Origin: an uncultured Lachnospiraceae bacterium
GTDB lineage: Bacteria; Bacillota; Clostridia; Lachnospirales; Lachnospiraceae
DNA length: 64,000 nucleotides
Assembly: GCA_947652925.1 (NCBI GenBank)
Contig: CANTEW010000004.1
Coordinates: forward strand, 1-64,000
Reading direction: 5' to 3'
The translations under genes were made by a program, and so were the position numbers. Positions 1 through 8,072 of this stretch are shown here, in pieces. Within the stretch, counting starts at the first letter, position 1. Each line of letters opens with the position of its first letter. The notes below the pieces were generated by a model. That model ran no database searches. It worked only from the letters and a program-made list of their open reading frames with translations, and was not told the origin of the DNA.

Positions 1-32
1 GATTGTAAAAACAGTTCATTTAGGGGATGTTT

Positions 33-299
33 TTGAAAGATTATATTGAAGAGCGCGCTGTGAAGATCGCTCATTATATTATCGACTCCAAAGCGACTGT
101 AAGGCAGACGGCGAAAAAGTTTGGGATTAGTAAGAGTACAGTACATAAAGACATGGTAGACCGCCTGGTGCAGATCAACCCGGAACTAGCCGGGGAAGTC
201 CGTCAGGTTTTAGATGTGAATAAACAGGAACGGCATATCCGCGGTGGCCTGGCCACGAAAGAAAAATATCTCCATAAATCCCATAAAGTATTTTATTAA
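33..299 (+). CDS. spoIIID: Sporulation transcriptional regulator SpoIIID
   Basis: This is a small DNA-binding regulator of the mother-cell sporulation programme, acting with sigma-E and before sigma-K. The protein is about 88 residues, normal for the family. It has the characteristic N-terminal KDYIEERA stretch, a helix-turn-helix around RQTAKKFGISKSTVHKD, and the conserved C-terminal DVNKQERHIRGG segment. I chose TTG at 33 rather than ATG at 27 because the AGGGGAT ribosome site (22-28) overlaps that ATG, and the TTG start gives the family's usual beginning, (M)KDYIEE. The gene stands alone, and its promoter lies outside the window. Identity is very secure; the start is likely but not proven. 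Confidence 0.95.
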   Translation: MKDYIEERAVKIAHYIIDSKATVRQTAKKFGISKSTVHKDMVDRLVQINPELAGEVRQVLDVNKQERHIRGGLATKEKYLHKSHKVFY

Positions 300-323
300 A
301 ATCTCCTTATCGTCCATTTGGGC

Positions 324-376
324 AGCCTCCTGTGCATCTTTGGGATATCCCCCATTGTATGGATGGGAGGCTTTTC
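324..376 (+). terminator. Possible terminator after spoIIID
   Basis: An AGCCTCC arm (324-330) pairs with GGGAGGCT (365-372), followed by a short TTTTC tract. The loop of about 34 bases is long for an intrinsic terminator, so this is tentative. It lies between spoIIID and the MATE gene in the same orientation. Confidence 0.35.
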
Positions 377-435
377 TTGCTTTATCCTATGTATGAGCGT
401 ATAATGGGGAGGAAAATGGTAAAGAAGGTGAGGAG

Positions 436-1767
436 ATGGAGAGATTATTTACGGACCGTGATCTGAAGGATCTGATCATCCCACTGGTCATCGAGCAGTT
501 TTTGTTGATCTTTGTAGGGCTTGCGGATTCTGTCATGGTCGCTTCTGTAGGAGAGGAGGCGGTGTCGGCTGTTTCTCTGATAGATTCTGTCATGATCCTT
601 TTGATCAATGTATTTACGGCTGTGGCGACCGGCGGGGCGATCGTGGCGGGCCAGGCGATCGGAAAGGGCAGGCCGGAAGAAGGCTGCCGGGTGGTAGATC
701 AGCTGGCTGTCTTTATCAGCGGGGCATCCGTCCTGATCATGGCGGCGCTGTATCTTGGCAAGCCGTTCGTCCTGCATGTGGTCTTTGGGGATATCGACCG
801 TCTGGTCATGGAAAACTGCAATGTCTACCTGCTGATCGTGGCGGCGTCGATCCCTTTTATGGCTCTGTATAATGCGGGGGCGGCCGTTTACCGTGCTATG
901 GGGGATTCCCGGACGCCCATGCGCATGTCTTTGCTGATGAATGGGATGAACCTGGCAGGCAACGCTCTGCTGATATATGGGATGGGGATGGGCATCGAAG
1001 GCGCTGCGATCCCGACTCTGGTGTCACGGATATCTGCCGGGATCGTGATGGTACGGCTGTTGTTAAATAAAGAGAAGATCCTCCACCTGACAGGGTTGAG
1101 GGGGATCCGTTTTGACGGCAGGATCTTGAAGAAGATCCTTTCGATCGGGATACCCTATGGCCTGGAGAACAGTATGTTCCAGTTGGGGAAGATACTGGTC
1201 CTCAGCCTGGTAGCCACATTTGGGACAGTGTCCATCGCGGCCAATGCAGTGAGCAATTCTGTATGTATGTTTGCGATCCTCACAGGGCTGGCCACGGGTT
1301 ATGCATTGTCTTCTGTGACGGCTCAATGTGTGGGGGCGGGTGACTATGGACAGGTGCGTTATTATACGAAAAAGATCATGGCGATATCGTATGTGAGCAT
1401 GTTTGTGATGAATGTGCTGATCGTGCTGCTGCTCCCGGTCATCATAAGGGTATACGACCTCTCACCGGAGACAGGGCGTCTGGTCTCTAAGATCATCATC
1501 TATCATAATATCTGCGCGGTCTTGATCTGGCCTTCGTCCTTTACACTGAGCAATACGCTGCGGGCATCCAACGATGCCAGATATTGCATGATCGTCTCGG
1601 TCCTGTCTATGTGGATCTTCCGCATTGGGTTCAGTTATGTTCTGGCGGATCATTTCAAGATGGGTGTTTTTGGGGTCTGGATAGCGATGACGATCGACTG
1701 GCTGGTAAGGGCAGTATTTTTTATCGTCCGTTATGTGCGGGGGAAATGGCAGACGATCAAGATATGA
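436..1767 (+). CDS. MATE family efflux transporter
   Basis: This is a multidrug and toxin extrusion type transporter that would export organic cations or drugs through the cytoplasmic membrane using an ion gradient. The 443-residue length and roughly twelve hydrophobic segments in two pseudo-symmetric halves match the family. An early PLVIEQFL stretch and a loop with YRAMGDSRTPM (about residues 153-163) are the typical MatE features. The ATG is preceded by a GGTGAGGAG ribosome site. The gene is monocistronic, followed by a good hairpin terminator. Substrate cannot be told from sequence. Identity as MATE is secure. Confidence 0.92.
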   Translation: MERLFTDRDLKDLIIPLVIEQFLLIFVGLADSVMVASVGEEAVSAVSLIDSVMILLINVFTAVATGGAIVAGQAIGKGRPEEGCRVVDQLAVFISGASVLIMAALYLGKPFVLHVVFGDIDRLVMENCNVYLLIVAASIPFMALYNAGAAVYRAMGDSRTPMRMSLLMNGMNLAGNALLIYGMGMGIEGAAIPTLVSRISAGIVMVRLLLNKEKILHLTGLRGIRFDGRILKKILSIGIPYGLENSMFQLGKILVLSLVATFGTVSIAANAVSNSVCMFAILTGLATGYALSSVTAQCVGAGDYGQVRYYTKKIMAISYVSMFVMNVLIVLLLPVIIRVYDLSPETGRLVSKIIIYHNICAVLIWPSSFTLSNTLRASNDARYCMIVSVLSMWIFRIGFSYVLADHFKMGVFGVWIAMTIDWLVRAVFFIVRYVRGKWQTIKI

Positions 1768-1791
1768 TACAGTATCATAGAGTCTATCGTG

Positions 1792-1821
1792 ACACAGCGG
1801 TCTTTGCGGCCGCTGTGTTTT
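1792..1821 (+). terminator. Terminator of the MATE gene
   Basis: Nine-base arms ACACAGCGG (1792-1800) and CCGCTGTGT (1810-1818) form a perfect stem with a 9-base loop and are followed by TT and further T-rich sequence. It starts 25 bases after the MATE stop codon. Confidence 0.8.
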
Positions 1822-1995
1822 GTATGTTGTGGCCGAGGTATGAAAAAAGAGAATGGATAAATGCGAAAAAAGGGAATGCTCATATATCCCCATGGGGGGC
1901 TTGTGGGAGCGGGCTTTTTCCAGTATGCTCATAGCAACAACAATGGTTGTTACAAAAAGCACGAACTCACTCACAGCACTTTTTACCTCTTGAGG

Positions 1996-2020
1996 AAGGG
2001 CTGCCGGACAGCGGCCCTTT
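1996..2020 (+). promoter_or_regulatory. Leader hairpin upstream of the ABC importer
   Basis: AAGGGCTGC (1996-2004) pairs with GCGGCCCTT (2011-2019) around a 6-base loop, ending in TTT. It lies 28 bases before the start of the substrate-binding protein gene. It could be an attenuator or part of a metal- or metabolite-sensing leader, but I could not match it to a known riboswitch consensus. Confidence 0.35.
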
Positions 2021-2047
2021 CACTTATCAAAAGTAAAGGAGAAGAAC

Positions 2048-3670
2048 ATGAGGAAAAAAACATGGGCATCCTTAGTGGCTTCGGTCATGGCTATATCCCT
2101 GTCCGCCGGCTGCGGAAAAAAAGATGTGCAGGATATCGGTCAGGGAGCGGCTCCGACAAAGGAAGAAGATAGTATCGTCTGTTATGTGGGCCACGGATTC
2201 TGGGATGGATCTTTGGATCCTGTCAAAGGGGCTTACGCATACGGGTATGCTTTTACCAACAATGCGCTGCTCAGTGTCACGCCGGACTCCAGTTATAAAG
2301 GTGATCTGGCCGAAGGATGGGAGGTATCGCCGGATGCCTTGACATATACATTTCATCTGAAAGATGGGATCAAATTCCAGGATGGGTCGGATCTGTCAGC
2401 GGAGGATGTTGTCTTTACATATGAAACGGTCATGGAAAACCAGGGGGACAACGAGGACGTGGATCTGACGAAATTGGAAAGCGTGGAGGCACCGAAGGAG
2501 GACACAGTGGTCTTTACGTTAAAGGAACCCTACTCGCCGTTCCTGGATGCCGCGGCCCAGCTAGGGATCGTGCCCAGCGACGGGTATGACAGTGCGGCTT
2601 TTGATGAAAAGCCGATAGGCACAGGGCCGTGGAAAGTTGTACAGTATAACGCGGAGCAGCAGTTGATCGTGGAGGCGAACGAAGAGTATTTTGACGGCGC
2701 GCCTAAGATCAAGCGTGTGACCTTTGTGGATATGGACAATGAAGCGGCTTTCTCCAATGCCCAGTCCGGGCAGCTGGATATCGTGATGGTCCAGCCAAAT
2801 TATGTGTCGGAAGAGATCGAAGGGATGCATATAGAGGAGCTGGAGACGATGGATGTGCGCAATATCAGCCTCCCCTGCCAGCCAAGACAGGTCATGAAAG
2901 ACCGTGACGGCAAGGAGGTGGAGGTGGGTAATGATGTCACTTCGGATGTAAATGTCCGCAAGGCGCTCTCCATCGGCATCGATCGGGAACGGATCATTGA
3001 GAATGCTTTCAACGGAGTGGGGCGTCCGGCCTATGGTTTTACCAGGAATCTGGAATGGGGAAACGCGCCGGAGGCTGTGGACGGCCAGGCGGAGGAAGCG
3101 CGGGGACTCCTTGAAAAAGCTGGATGGGTGGATCATGACGGAGACGGTATCCGGGAAAGAGACGGCGTCAAATGTGGATTTGAAGTCTATACGCCTTCTG
3201 ATGAACAGGACCGGTATAACCTGGCGGTAGCTGTGGCGGAGGAGGCCAAAGAGCTTGGCATATCCATCGTGGTCAAACAGACGAGCTGGGATGAGATCTA
3301 CGATACATCCAATACAGGCGGTGTGGTATGGGGATTCGGTCAGTTTAATCCGATCGTCATCGATCAGCTCTTCAATTCAGGAGGGATCCTGAGAGGAGAT
3401 TTTGACAACAAGCCAGCCTATGAGAATGAGAAAGTGGATGCACTGATCGGCGACGCCATAGACGCTGCGGAACACAGTGAGGCCGTCGCAAAATGGAAAG
3501 AAGCCCAGGCTGTCTATGCAGAAGAGTATCCCTATCTGTTCATCGTTAATATCGAACATTGTTATTTTGTCAGTGATCGTCTGGATATCTCTGTGGATAC
3601 ACAGATCCCCCATCCCCATGGGCATGGGATCCCGATCATCTGTAATATGAAAGATTGGAGTTTGAGATGA
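2048..3670 (+). CDS. ABC transporter substrate-binding lipoprotein, peptide/nickel type
   Basis: This is the extracellular solute-binding protein of a peptide/nickel family (SBP_bac_5) importer, tethered to the membrane by lipid. The N terminus has a basic start, a hydrophobic stretch and a lipobox (LSAGC, Cys near residue 22). It then shows the family's GDLAEGWEVSPDALTYTFHL segment and a typical 540-residue length. The start is set by an AAAGGAG site. It is the first gene of a five-gene operon (2048-7026) and overlaps the next gene by the ATGA tetranucleotide. Substrate is open: oligopeptide, dipeptide or nickel-chelate are all possible in this family. Confidence 0.88.
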   Translation: MRKKTWASLVASVMAISLSAGCGKKDVQDIGQGAAPTKEEDSIVCYVGHGFWDGSLDPVKGAYAYGYAFTNNALLSVTPDSSYKGDLAEGWEVSPDALTYTFHLKDGIKFQDGSDLSAEDVVFTYETVMENQGDNEDVDLTKLESVEAPKEDTVVFTLKEPYSPFLDAAAQLGIVPSDGYDSAAFDEKPIGTGPWKVVQYNAEQQLIVEANEEYFDGAPKIKRVTFVDMDNEAAFSNAQSGQLDIVMVQPNYVSEEIEGMHIEELETMDVRNISLPCQPRQVMKDRDGKEVEVGNDVTSDVNVRKALSIGIDRERIIENAFNGVGRPAYGFTRNLEWGNAPEAVDGQAEEARGLLEKAGWVDHDGDGIRERDGVKCGFEVYTPSDEQDRYNLAVAVAEEAKELGISIVVKQTSWDEIYDTSNTGGVVWGFGQFNPIVIDQLFNSGGILRGDFDNKPAYENEKVDALIGDAIDAAEHSEAVAKWKEAQAVYAEEYPYLFIVNIEHCYFVSDRLDISVDTQIPHPHGHGIPIICNMKDWSLR

Positions 3671-4650
3671 GCCGGTCAAGATACATAGCGGGGACGGTAT
3701 TTAGGATGCTCACATTGCTGGCGGCGGTCAGCGTCCTGTCTTTCGTGCTGGTCACATCGTCACCTATAGATCCGCTGACCGCATATATCGGGACAAATTC
3801 CACACTGTCCCAGGAAGCCAGGGATGAGATCACGGAACATTGGGGATTGGACGACCCGCCAGTAGAGAGGTTCACAGCCTGGGCGGGGAATTTCCTCAAA
3901 GGCGACTGGGGGACATCCATTGCTTTCAAAAAACCGGTCAAGACGGTGATCAAGGAGAGGTTTTCCTATTCAGTGGTCCTGATGTTGATCGCATGGACAT
4001 TTTCCGGTGTCCTGGGGTTCTTGGCAGGCATCTTTGCCGCTGTGAGAAAAGGCTCTCTGTGGGATAAGGCTATCAAGGTCTTCTGCCTGGCCCTGCAGTC
4101 TGCGCCCACATTCTGGGTGGGGCTGCTGGTCTTGAGCCTGTTTGCCGTACAGCTGGGATGGTTCCCCATCGGACTTGCGGCGCCCATGGGTAAACTGGCC
4201 CAGGATGTGACGCTGGAGGATCGGATCTGGCATCTGGTCCTGCCATCTCTCACACTGGGTGTGCTGGGGATCAGCAAGATCACATTATATACCCGGCAGA
4301 AGCTGATCGAGATCATGGACAGCGGGTTTATCCTCTTTGCAAAGGCCAGGGGGGAGGACACCGCTCAGTTGGTATTGCGCCATGGTATCCGGAATATCGC
4401 CCTTCCGGCGGTCACCGTACAGTTTGCAGCTTTCAGTGAGCTTTTTGGCGGTATCGCCCTGGCAGAATCCGTATTCTCCTATCCGGGGATCGGGAGCGCG
4501 CTCACGACGGCGGGCCTGTCCGGTGATGTGCCGCTGCTCTTAGGCATCGCTGTATTCAGCGCGGTGTTCGTGTTTACAGGGAATCTCATCGCGAATATCC
4601 TGTATGGGCTGTTGGATCCAAGGATAAAGGAGGGACGGGCGGATGGATAG
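3667..4650 (+). CDS. ABC transporter permease, DppB/NikB-like
   Basis: This is the first inner-membrane subunit of the peptide/nickel-type importer. It has an N-terminal signal-anchor helix, then a periplasmic-side loop with the WGLDDPPVERFTAW pattern usual in DppB/NikB. Five further membrane segments follow, with the EAA-type coupling loop around ILFAKARGEDTAQ. I chose ATG at 3667, which overlaps the upstream stop as ATGA and has GGAG at 3657-3660. An ATG at 3655 in the same frame has no comparable site. Length, 327 residues, is normal. It pairs with the permease that follows, overlapping it by 8 bases. Confidence 0.88.
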   Translation: MSRSRYIAGTVFRMLTLLAAVSVLSFVLVTSSPIDPLTAYIGTNSTLSQEARDEITEHWGLDDPPVERFTAWAGNFLKGDWGTSIAFKKPVKTVIKERFSYSVVLMLIAWTFSGVLGFLAGIFAAVRKGSLWDKAIKVFCLALQSAPTFWVGLLVLSLFAVQLGWFPIGLAAPMGKLAQDVTLEDRIWHLVLPSLTLGVLGISKITLYTRQKLIEIMDSGFILFAKARGEDTAQLVLRHGIRNIALPAVTVQFAAFSELFGGIALAESVFSYPGIGSALTTAGLSGDVPLLLGIAVFSAVFVFTGNLIANILYGLLDPRIKEGRADG

Positions 4651-5479
4651 GAAACGGATACAGTGGAATACGCGGACAAAGATCCTGGTGTATATGGTCC
4701 TGGCCCTCATTTATCTGGCGGGGATCCTGGTGTGGGGGCTTTTGATGGATCCGGAGGCTTATGCGGTGGATTACAGTGTGAAATTCCTGCCGCCGGGCGC
4801 GGGGCATCTTTTTGGGACTGACTTTATGGGGCGGGATATGCTCCTGCGCTGTGTGAAAGGATTGTCTACCAGTATCGTGATCGGAGTGATCGCTTCTGTG
4901 GTCAGTTCTTTTATCGCGCTGGCGGCTGGCGTGGCGGCAGCGGTGGTCGGAGGGAAGCTGGACAGTTTCGTAAATTGGTGTGTGGATCTGTGTATGGGTA
5001 TGCCCCATCTGGTACTCTTACTCCTGATCTCATTTATGCTGGGGCGGGGTATGAAGGGCGTGATGGTCGGGGTGGCTCTGACCCATTGGCCGGAGCTGAC
5101 CCGTATCGTACGGGCGGAAGTCCTGCAGATCCGGTCGGAGCAGTATGTGCAGGCGGCATACAGATTGGGAAAGTCACGGATGCAGGTGGCGAGGGAACAT
5201 ATCCTGCCCCACGTGCTCCCGGTCTATCTGATCGGAGTGATCTTACTGTTCCCCCACGCCATCATGCATGAGGCTTCGATCACATTTCTGGGCTTCGGAT
5301 TGTCGGCGGAAGAGCCGGCGATCGGGGTGATACTGTCAGAATCTATGAAGCATATCGCTACAGGAAAATGGTGGCTCGCCCTGTTCCCGGGGATCATGCT
5401 GTTGGCGGCGATCATGCTCTTTGACAGGATCGGAGAGGATCTGAAGCGTTTATGGAACCCGGACAGCGGTAATGAATAA
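4643..5479 (+). CDS. ABC transporter permease, DppC/NikC-like
   Basis: This is the second membrane subunit of the importer. The family hallmark HLFGTDFMGRDMLLRCVKG lies near residue 53. The EAA loop (QAAYRLGKSRMQVAREHILP) contacts the ATPases, and the C-terminal membrane region carries EASITFLGFGLSAEEPAIG, as expected for DppC/NikC. Its 278 residues match the family. The start codon lies inside the end of the upstream permease gene, indicating translational coupling. A DRIGEDLKRLWNP-type tail closes the protein. Function as DppB/NikB partner is secure; substrate is not. Confidence 0.9.
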   Translation: MDRKRIQWNTRTKILVYMVLALIYLAGILVWGLLMDPEAYAVDYSVKFLPPGAGHLFGTDFMGRDMLLRCVKGLSTSIVIGVIASVVSSFIALAAGVAAAVVGGKLDSFVNWCVDLCMGMPHLVLLLLISFMLGRGMKGVMVGVALTHWPELTRIVRAEVLQIRSEQYVQAAYRLGKSRMQVAREHILPHVLPVYLIGVILLFPHAIMHEASITFLGFGLSAEEPAIGVILSESMKHIATGKWWLALFPGIMLLAAIMLFDRIGEDLKRLWNPDSGNE

Positions 5480-5489
5480 GGAGTATGAG

Positions 5490-6422
5490 ATGAGAGAAAA
5501 AAAGGAGAGGACACCGTTGTTAGATGTGCAGGGACTCAGTGTGTCCTTCAGTATGTATGAGAGAGGCCTGCAAAAAAAGGATCTGGAGGTCCTCCATAAG
5601 CTCAGCCTGGGAGTCTATCCCGGGGAGATCCTGGCTGTGGTCGGATCCAGCGGATCCGGGAAGAGTATCCTGGCACACGCAGTCATGGGCATCCTGCCGG
5701 GAAATGCCCGTGTGAAAGGTGAGATCCACTACAGAGGGGAGCTGCTCGATAAAGAACGCCAGGAAGCCCTCAGGGGAAAAGAGATCGCATTCATCCCCCA
5801 ATCGCTGGCCTATCTGGACCCACTGATGCGTGTGGACAGACAGGTGATCGGTATACGGGGGACGAAAGAAAAGCAGGAGGCAGCTTTTGCCCGGTATCAC
5901 CTGGGGAAAGAGGTGGAGCGGATGTATCCCTTCCAGCTGTCCGGCGGCATGGCCCGCCGTGTCCTGATCTCCACGGCGGTCATGGAGGAGGCGCGGCTGA
6001 TCGTGGCCGATGAGCCTACACCGGGGCTTCATGAGGAGGTTGCGATGGAGACCCTGCGGGATTTTCGCCAGTTGGCGGATGAAGGCTGCGGCGTGCTATT
6101 GATCACCCATGACATCGACCTGGCTTTCCAGGTGGCGGACAGGATTGCTGTCTTTTATGCGGGGACGATCGTGGAGATCGCTCCGGTGACAGATTTTCTG
6201 GCGGGGAAAGAGGCATTGCGCCATCCGTACAGCAAAGCCTTTATTGATGCGCTGCCGCAAAATAGTTTTAAGCCGATCGAAGGATTCCAGCCCTATGCGG
6301 GCAGTCTGCCTGAAGGGTGCCTGTTTGCCCCCAGATGCTCTGCGTGCAGCAAAGAGTGCGCAGGAGAGATGGAAATGCGGAGGATACGGGATGGGGAGGT
6401 GCGCTGTGTCCATGCAACTTGA
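5490..6422 (+). CDS. ABC transporter ATP-binding protein, DppD/NikD-like
   Basis: This is one of two ATPases energising the importer. It contains Walker A GSSGSGKS, a Q-loop (FIPQSLAYLDPL), the signature LSGGM, Walker B LIVADEPTPGL and the switch histidine in LLITHDIDLAFQVADR. The C-terminal Cys-rich tail (FAPRCSACSKEC) is the oligopeptide-transporter C-terminal domain common to this subfamily. I prefer ATG at 5490 because AAGGAG at 5478-5483 is ideally spaced from it; an in-frame ATG at 5472 overlaps the upstream gene without its own site. About 310 residues. It overlaps the next gene by 17 bases. Confidence 0.9.
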   Translation: MREKKERTPLLDVQGLSVSFSMYERGLQKKDLEVLHKLSLGVYPGEILAVVGSSGSGKSILAHAVMGILPGNARVKGEIHYRGELLDKERQEALRGKEIAFIPQSLAYLDPLMRVDRQVIGIRGTKEKQEAAFARYHLGKEVERMYPFQLSGGMARRVLISTAVMEEARLIVADEPTPGLHEEVAMETLRDFRQLADEGCGVLLITHDIDLAFQVADRIAVFYAGTIVEIAPVTDFLAGKEALRHPYSKAFIDALPQNSFKPIEGFQPYAGSLPEGCLFAPRCSACSKECAGEMEMRRIRDGEVRCVHAT

Positions 6423-7026
6423 AGCGAGACATATCAGTTACCGGTATGGGAAGGACAGGCCGTGGATCCTCCGGGATGTGGATCTGACGGTGCGGGCGGG
6501 GGAGAGAGTGGCCCTTGTGGGCCCGTCCGGGTATGGAAAGAGTACGCTGGCGAAGATCCTGGCGGGGTATATCCAGCCGGAAGAAGGGGAGGTGCTGTGG
6601 GATGGCCGTCCACTCCCGAAAAAAGGATCCTGCCCGGTGCAGATGATCAGCCAGCATCCGGAAAAGGCAGTGGATCCCCGCTGGAAGATGGCGAGGATCG
6701 TCAACGAGGGCTGGCAGGTGGATGGACAGACGCTGCAGGACATGGGGATCGAGAGAGAATGGTTGAAACGCTGGCCCTCAGAACTTTCCGGCGGTGAACT
6801 GCAGCGGTTCTGTATCGCCAGAGTGCTGGGGCCTGGGACAAAGTTCCTGATCTGTGATGAGATCAGCACCATGCTGGATGTGATCACACAGGCGCAGATC
6901 TGGCAGAAAGTACTGGAGGCTGCAAAGAAAGGGCATCTGGGGATGATCGTGGTCACCCATAATATGGCCCTGGCAGAAAAGGTCTGTGAAAAGATCATCG
7001 AACTGCCTGCACTGACAGCCCGCTGA
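6406..7026 (+). CDS. ABC transporter ATP-binding protein, NikE/DppF-like
   Basis: This is the second ATPase of the importer, shorter than usual at about 206 residues and lacking the C-terminal oligopeptide-transporter extension. Walker A is GPSGYGKST, the signature is LSGGELQRF, and Walker B is FLICDEISTML. The open frame extends upstream to 6244 inside the previous gene, but GTG at 6406 is the best start: GGGGAGG (6393-6399) sits 6 bases before it. ATG at 6412 is an alternative. Last gene of the operon; only a weak inverted repeat without a T tract (7033-7059) follows. Confidence 0.85.
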   Translation: MSMQLEARHISYRYGKDRPWILRDVDLTVRAGERVALVGPSGYGKSTLAKILAGYIQPEEGEVLWDGRPLPKKGSCPVQMISQHPEKAVDPRWKMARIVNEGWQVDGQTLQDMGIEREWLKRWPSELSGGELQRFCIARVLGPGTKFLICDEISTMLDVITQAQIWQKVLEAAKKGHLGMIVVTHNMALAEKVCEKIIELPALTAR

Positions 7027-7169
7027 TCATACGGAGGATCCTATCCTATACAATCCTCCAAAACAATGTTATTATTGATCTTAGAGTGTACTATAAAACA
7101 AAAAACTCTGTAAATAGTTTGGATTTACTAAATATCTGATATGATCTGCGACTGCTCAGATTTTTCTGT

Positions 7170-7243
7170 GTACTTTTCTGCGAAAAAAGTACCAAAAGCG
7201 CCGGGGGATTGCGGATTTCCCCCGGACCCCTTAAAACGCTTTT
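7170..7243. repeat. Double-hairpin intergenic repeat
   Basis: Two nested palindromes stand side by side. GTACTTTT (7170-7177) pairs with AAAAGTAC (7185-7192). AAAAGCG (7194-7200) pairs with CGCTTTT (7237-7243) around an inner GGGGGA/TCCCCC stem. The 284 bases between the importer operon and the Crp gene contain no gene. The structure resembles dispersed intergenic hairpin elements of gut Clostridia, or a bidirectional terminator. Copy number elsewhere cannot be seen from this window. Confidence 0.5.
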
Positions 7244-7325
7244 TTCTGTGATCTAACGATATTTGAGGTTTTAAACATGTTTTAATATAAAGGAATAGGA
7301 GGGAGAACATATAGAGATCGAAAAA

Positions 7326-7982
7326 ATGTGGATACTGGAAGGGCTTAAGGACGATACCCGCCGCCAGTTCCTGCAGCTCGGCAAGAGAGTCTCTTATCCC
7401 AAAGGGCATCTCTGTCTCCGCGAACGGGAAAAAGCTCCCCATATATATTTTATATTGAGCGGCAAAGTCCAGATCTACACCCTGACAAAATGTGGAAAAA
7501 AGAAGATCTTATTCATATTGGGCAGGGATAACATTGCCAACGACAGCTTTCTGTATGACGCCAACACCATTTACTGTGAGACGATGGGACCCTGTGAGTT
7601 ATACCTCATACGGCGGGAAGACCTCCTTTCCCTTATGGAAAAGGATCATCAGCTCACGAAGACGCTCTTTTCCTACCAGGAACGGAAGCTGTCCCGCCTG
7701 GAGCGGCAGTTAAAAAATACCGTGGGCAGCATCTACCTGGAGCGCAGGCTTGCCTCAAAACTCTGGAAACTGGCCCGGGATTTCGGCCGGCAGACGGACA
7801 AAGGGATCCTGATCGATATGGATCTGACGGTCACTTTCCTTGCGGACCTGCTGGGCGCGCCCAGGGAGAGTACCTCCCGAGTCTGCAAAAAACTGACAGG
7901 CCAGGGCCTGATCCTCATGGAAAAAAAGAAGATCTATATCCCGGATATGGAACGGATGGCCGTTTTTCATATGCGGGAATAG
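7326..7982 (+). CDS. Crp/Fnr family transcriptional regulator
   Basis: This is a probable activator of the adjacent sulfite reductase operon. The N-terminal half is a cyclic-nucleotide-binding-like beta barrel (HIYFILSGKVQIYTLTKCGKK). A long dimer helix follows, and a C-terminal winged helix-turn-helix carries VTFLADLLGAPRESTSRVCK, the recognition region. No Cys cluster like that of Fnr is visible. Length about 218 residues. The start is uncertain: the strong AGGAGGG site (7297-7303) lies 20 bases before ATG 7326, but only 7 bases before an in-frame ATA at 7311 that would add MEIEK. The gene is followed 90 bases later by asrA. Confidence 0.88.
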   Translation: MWILEGLKDDTRRQFLQLGKRVSYPKGHLCLREREKAPHIYFILSGKVQIYTLTKCGKKKILFILGRDNIANDSFLYDANTIYCETMGPCELYLIRREDLLSLMEKDHQLTKTLFSYQERKLSRLERQLKNTVGSIYLERRLASKLWKLARDFGRQTDKGILIDMDLTVTFLADLLGAPRESTSRVCKKLTGQGLILMEKKKIYIPDMERMAVFHMRE

Positions 7983-7993
7983 ATCGCGTATCC

Positions 7994-8042
7994 TGTGACG
8001 ATCGTCACGGAATCTTTTTGCCGTTATCCCTATAATGACAGG
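7994..8042 (+). promoter_or_regulatory. CRP-type operator and -10 box of asrA
   Basis: TGTGA-CGATCG-TCACG occupies 7994-8009 and contains the 14-base perfect palindrome GTGACGATCGTCAC (7995-8008). A consensus TATAAT -10 box lies at 8031-8036, and no recognisable -35 box is present. With the -10 spanning -12 to -7, the operator centre falls at -41.5, the textbook class II activator position. The likely regulator is the Crp/Fnr gene just upstream. Confidence 0.75.
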
Positions 8043-8072
8043 CAACAGATCATTTTATAAAGGAGAAAGCCT

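Noticed and set aside
1768..2047. A nickel/cobalt or cobalamin riboswitch before the ABC importer
   Set aside because: A single hairpin is visible, but conserved riboswitch core motifs could not be identified by eye.
1861..2172. Open frames upstream of and into the substrate-binding protein gene
   Set aside because: They overlap the true start in another frame and have no family features; the hairpins here are regulatory or terminating.
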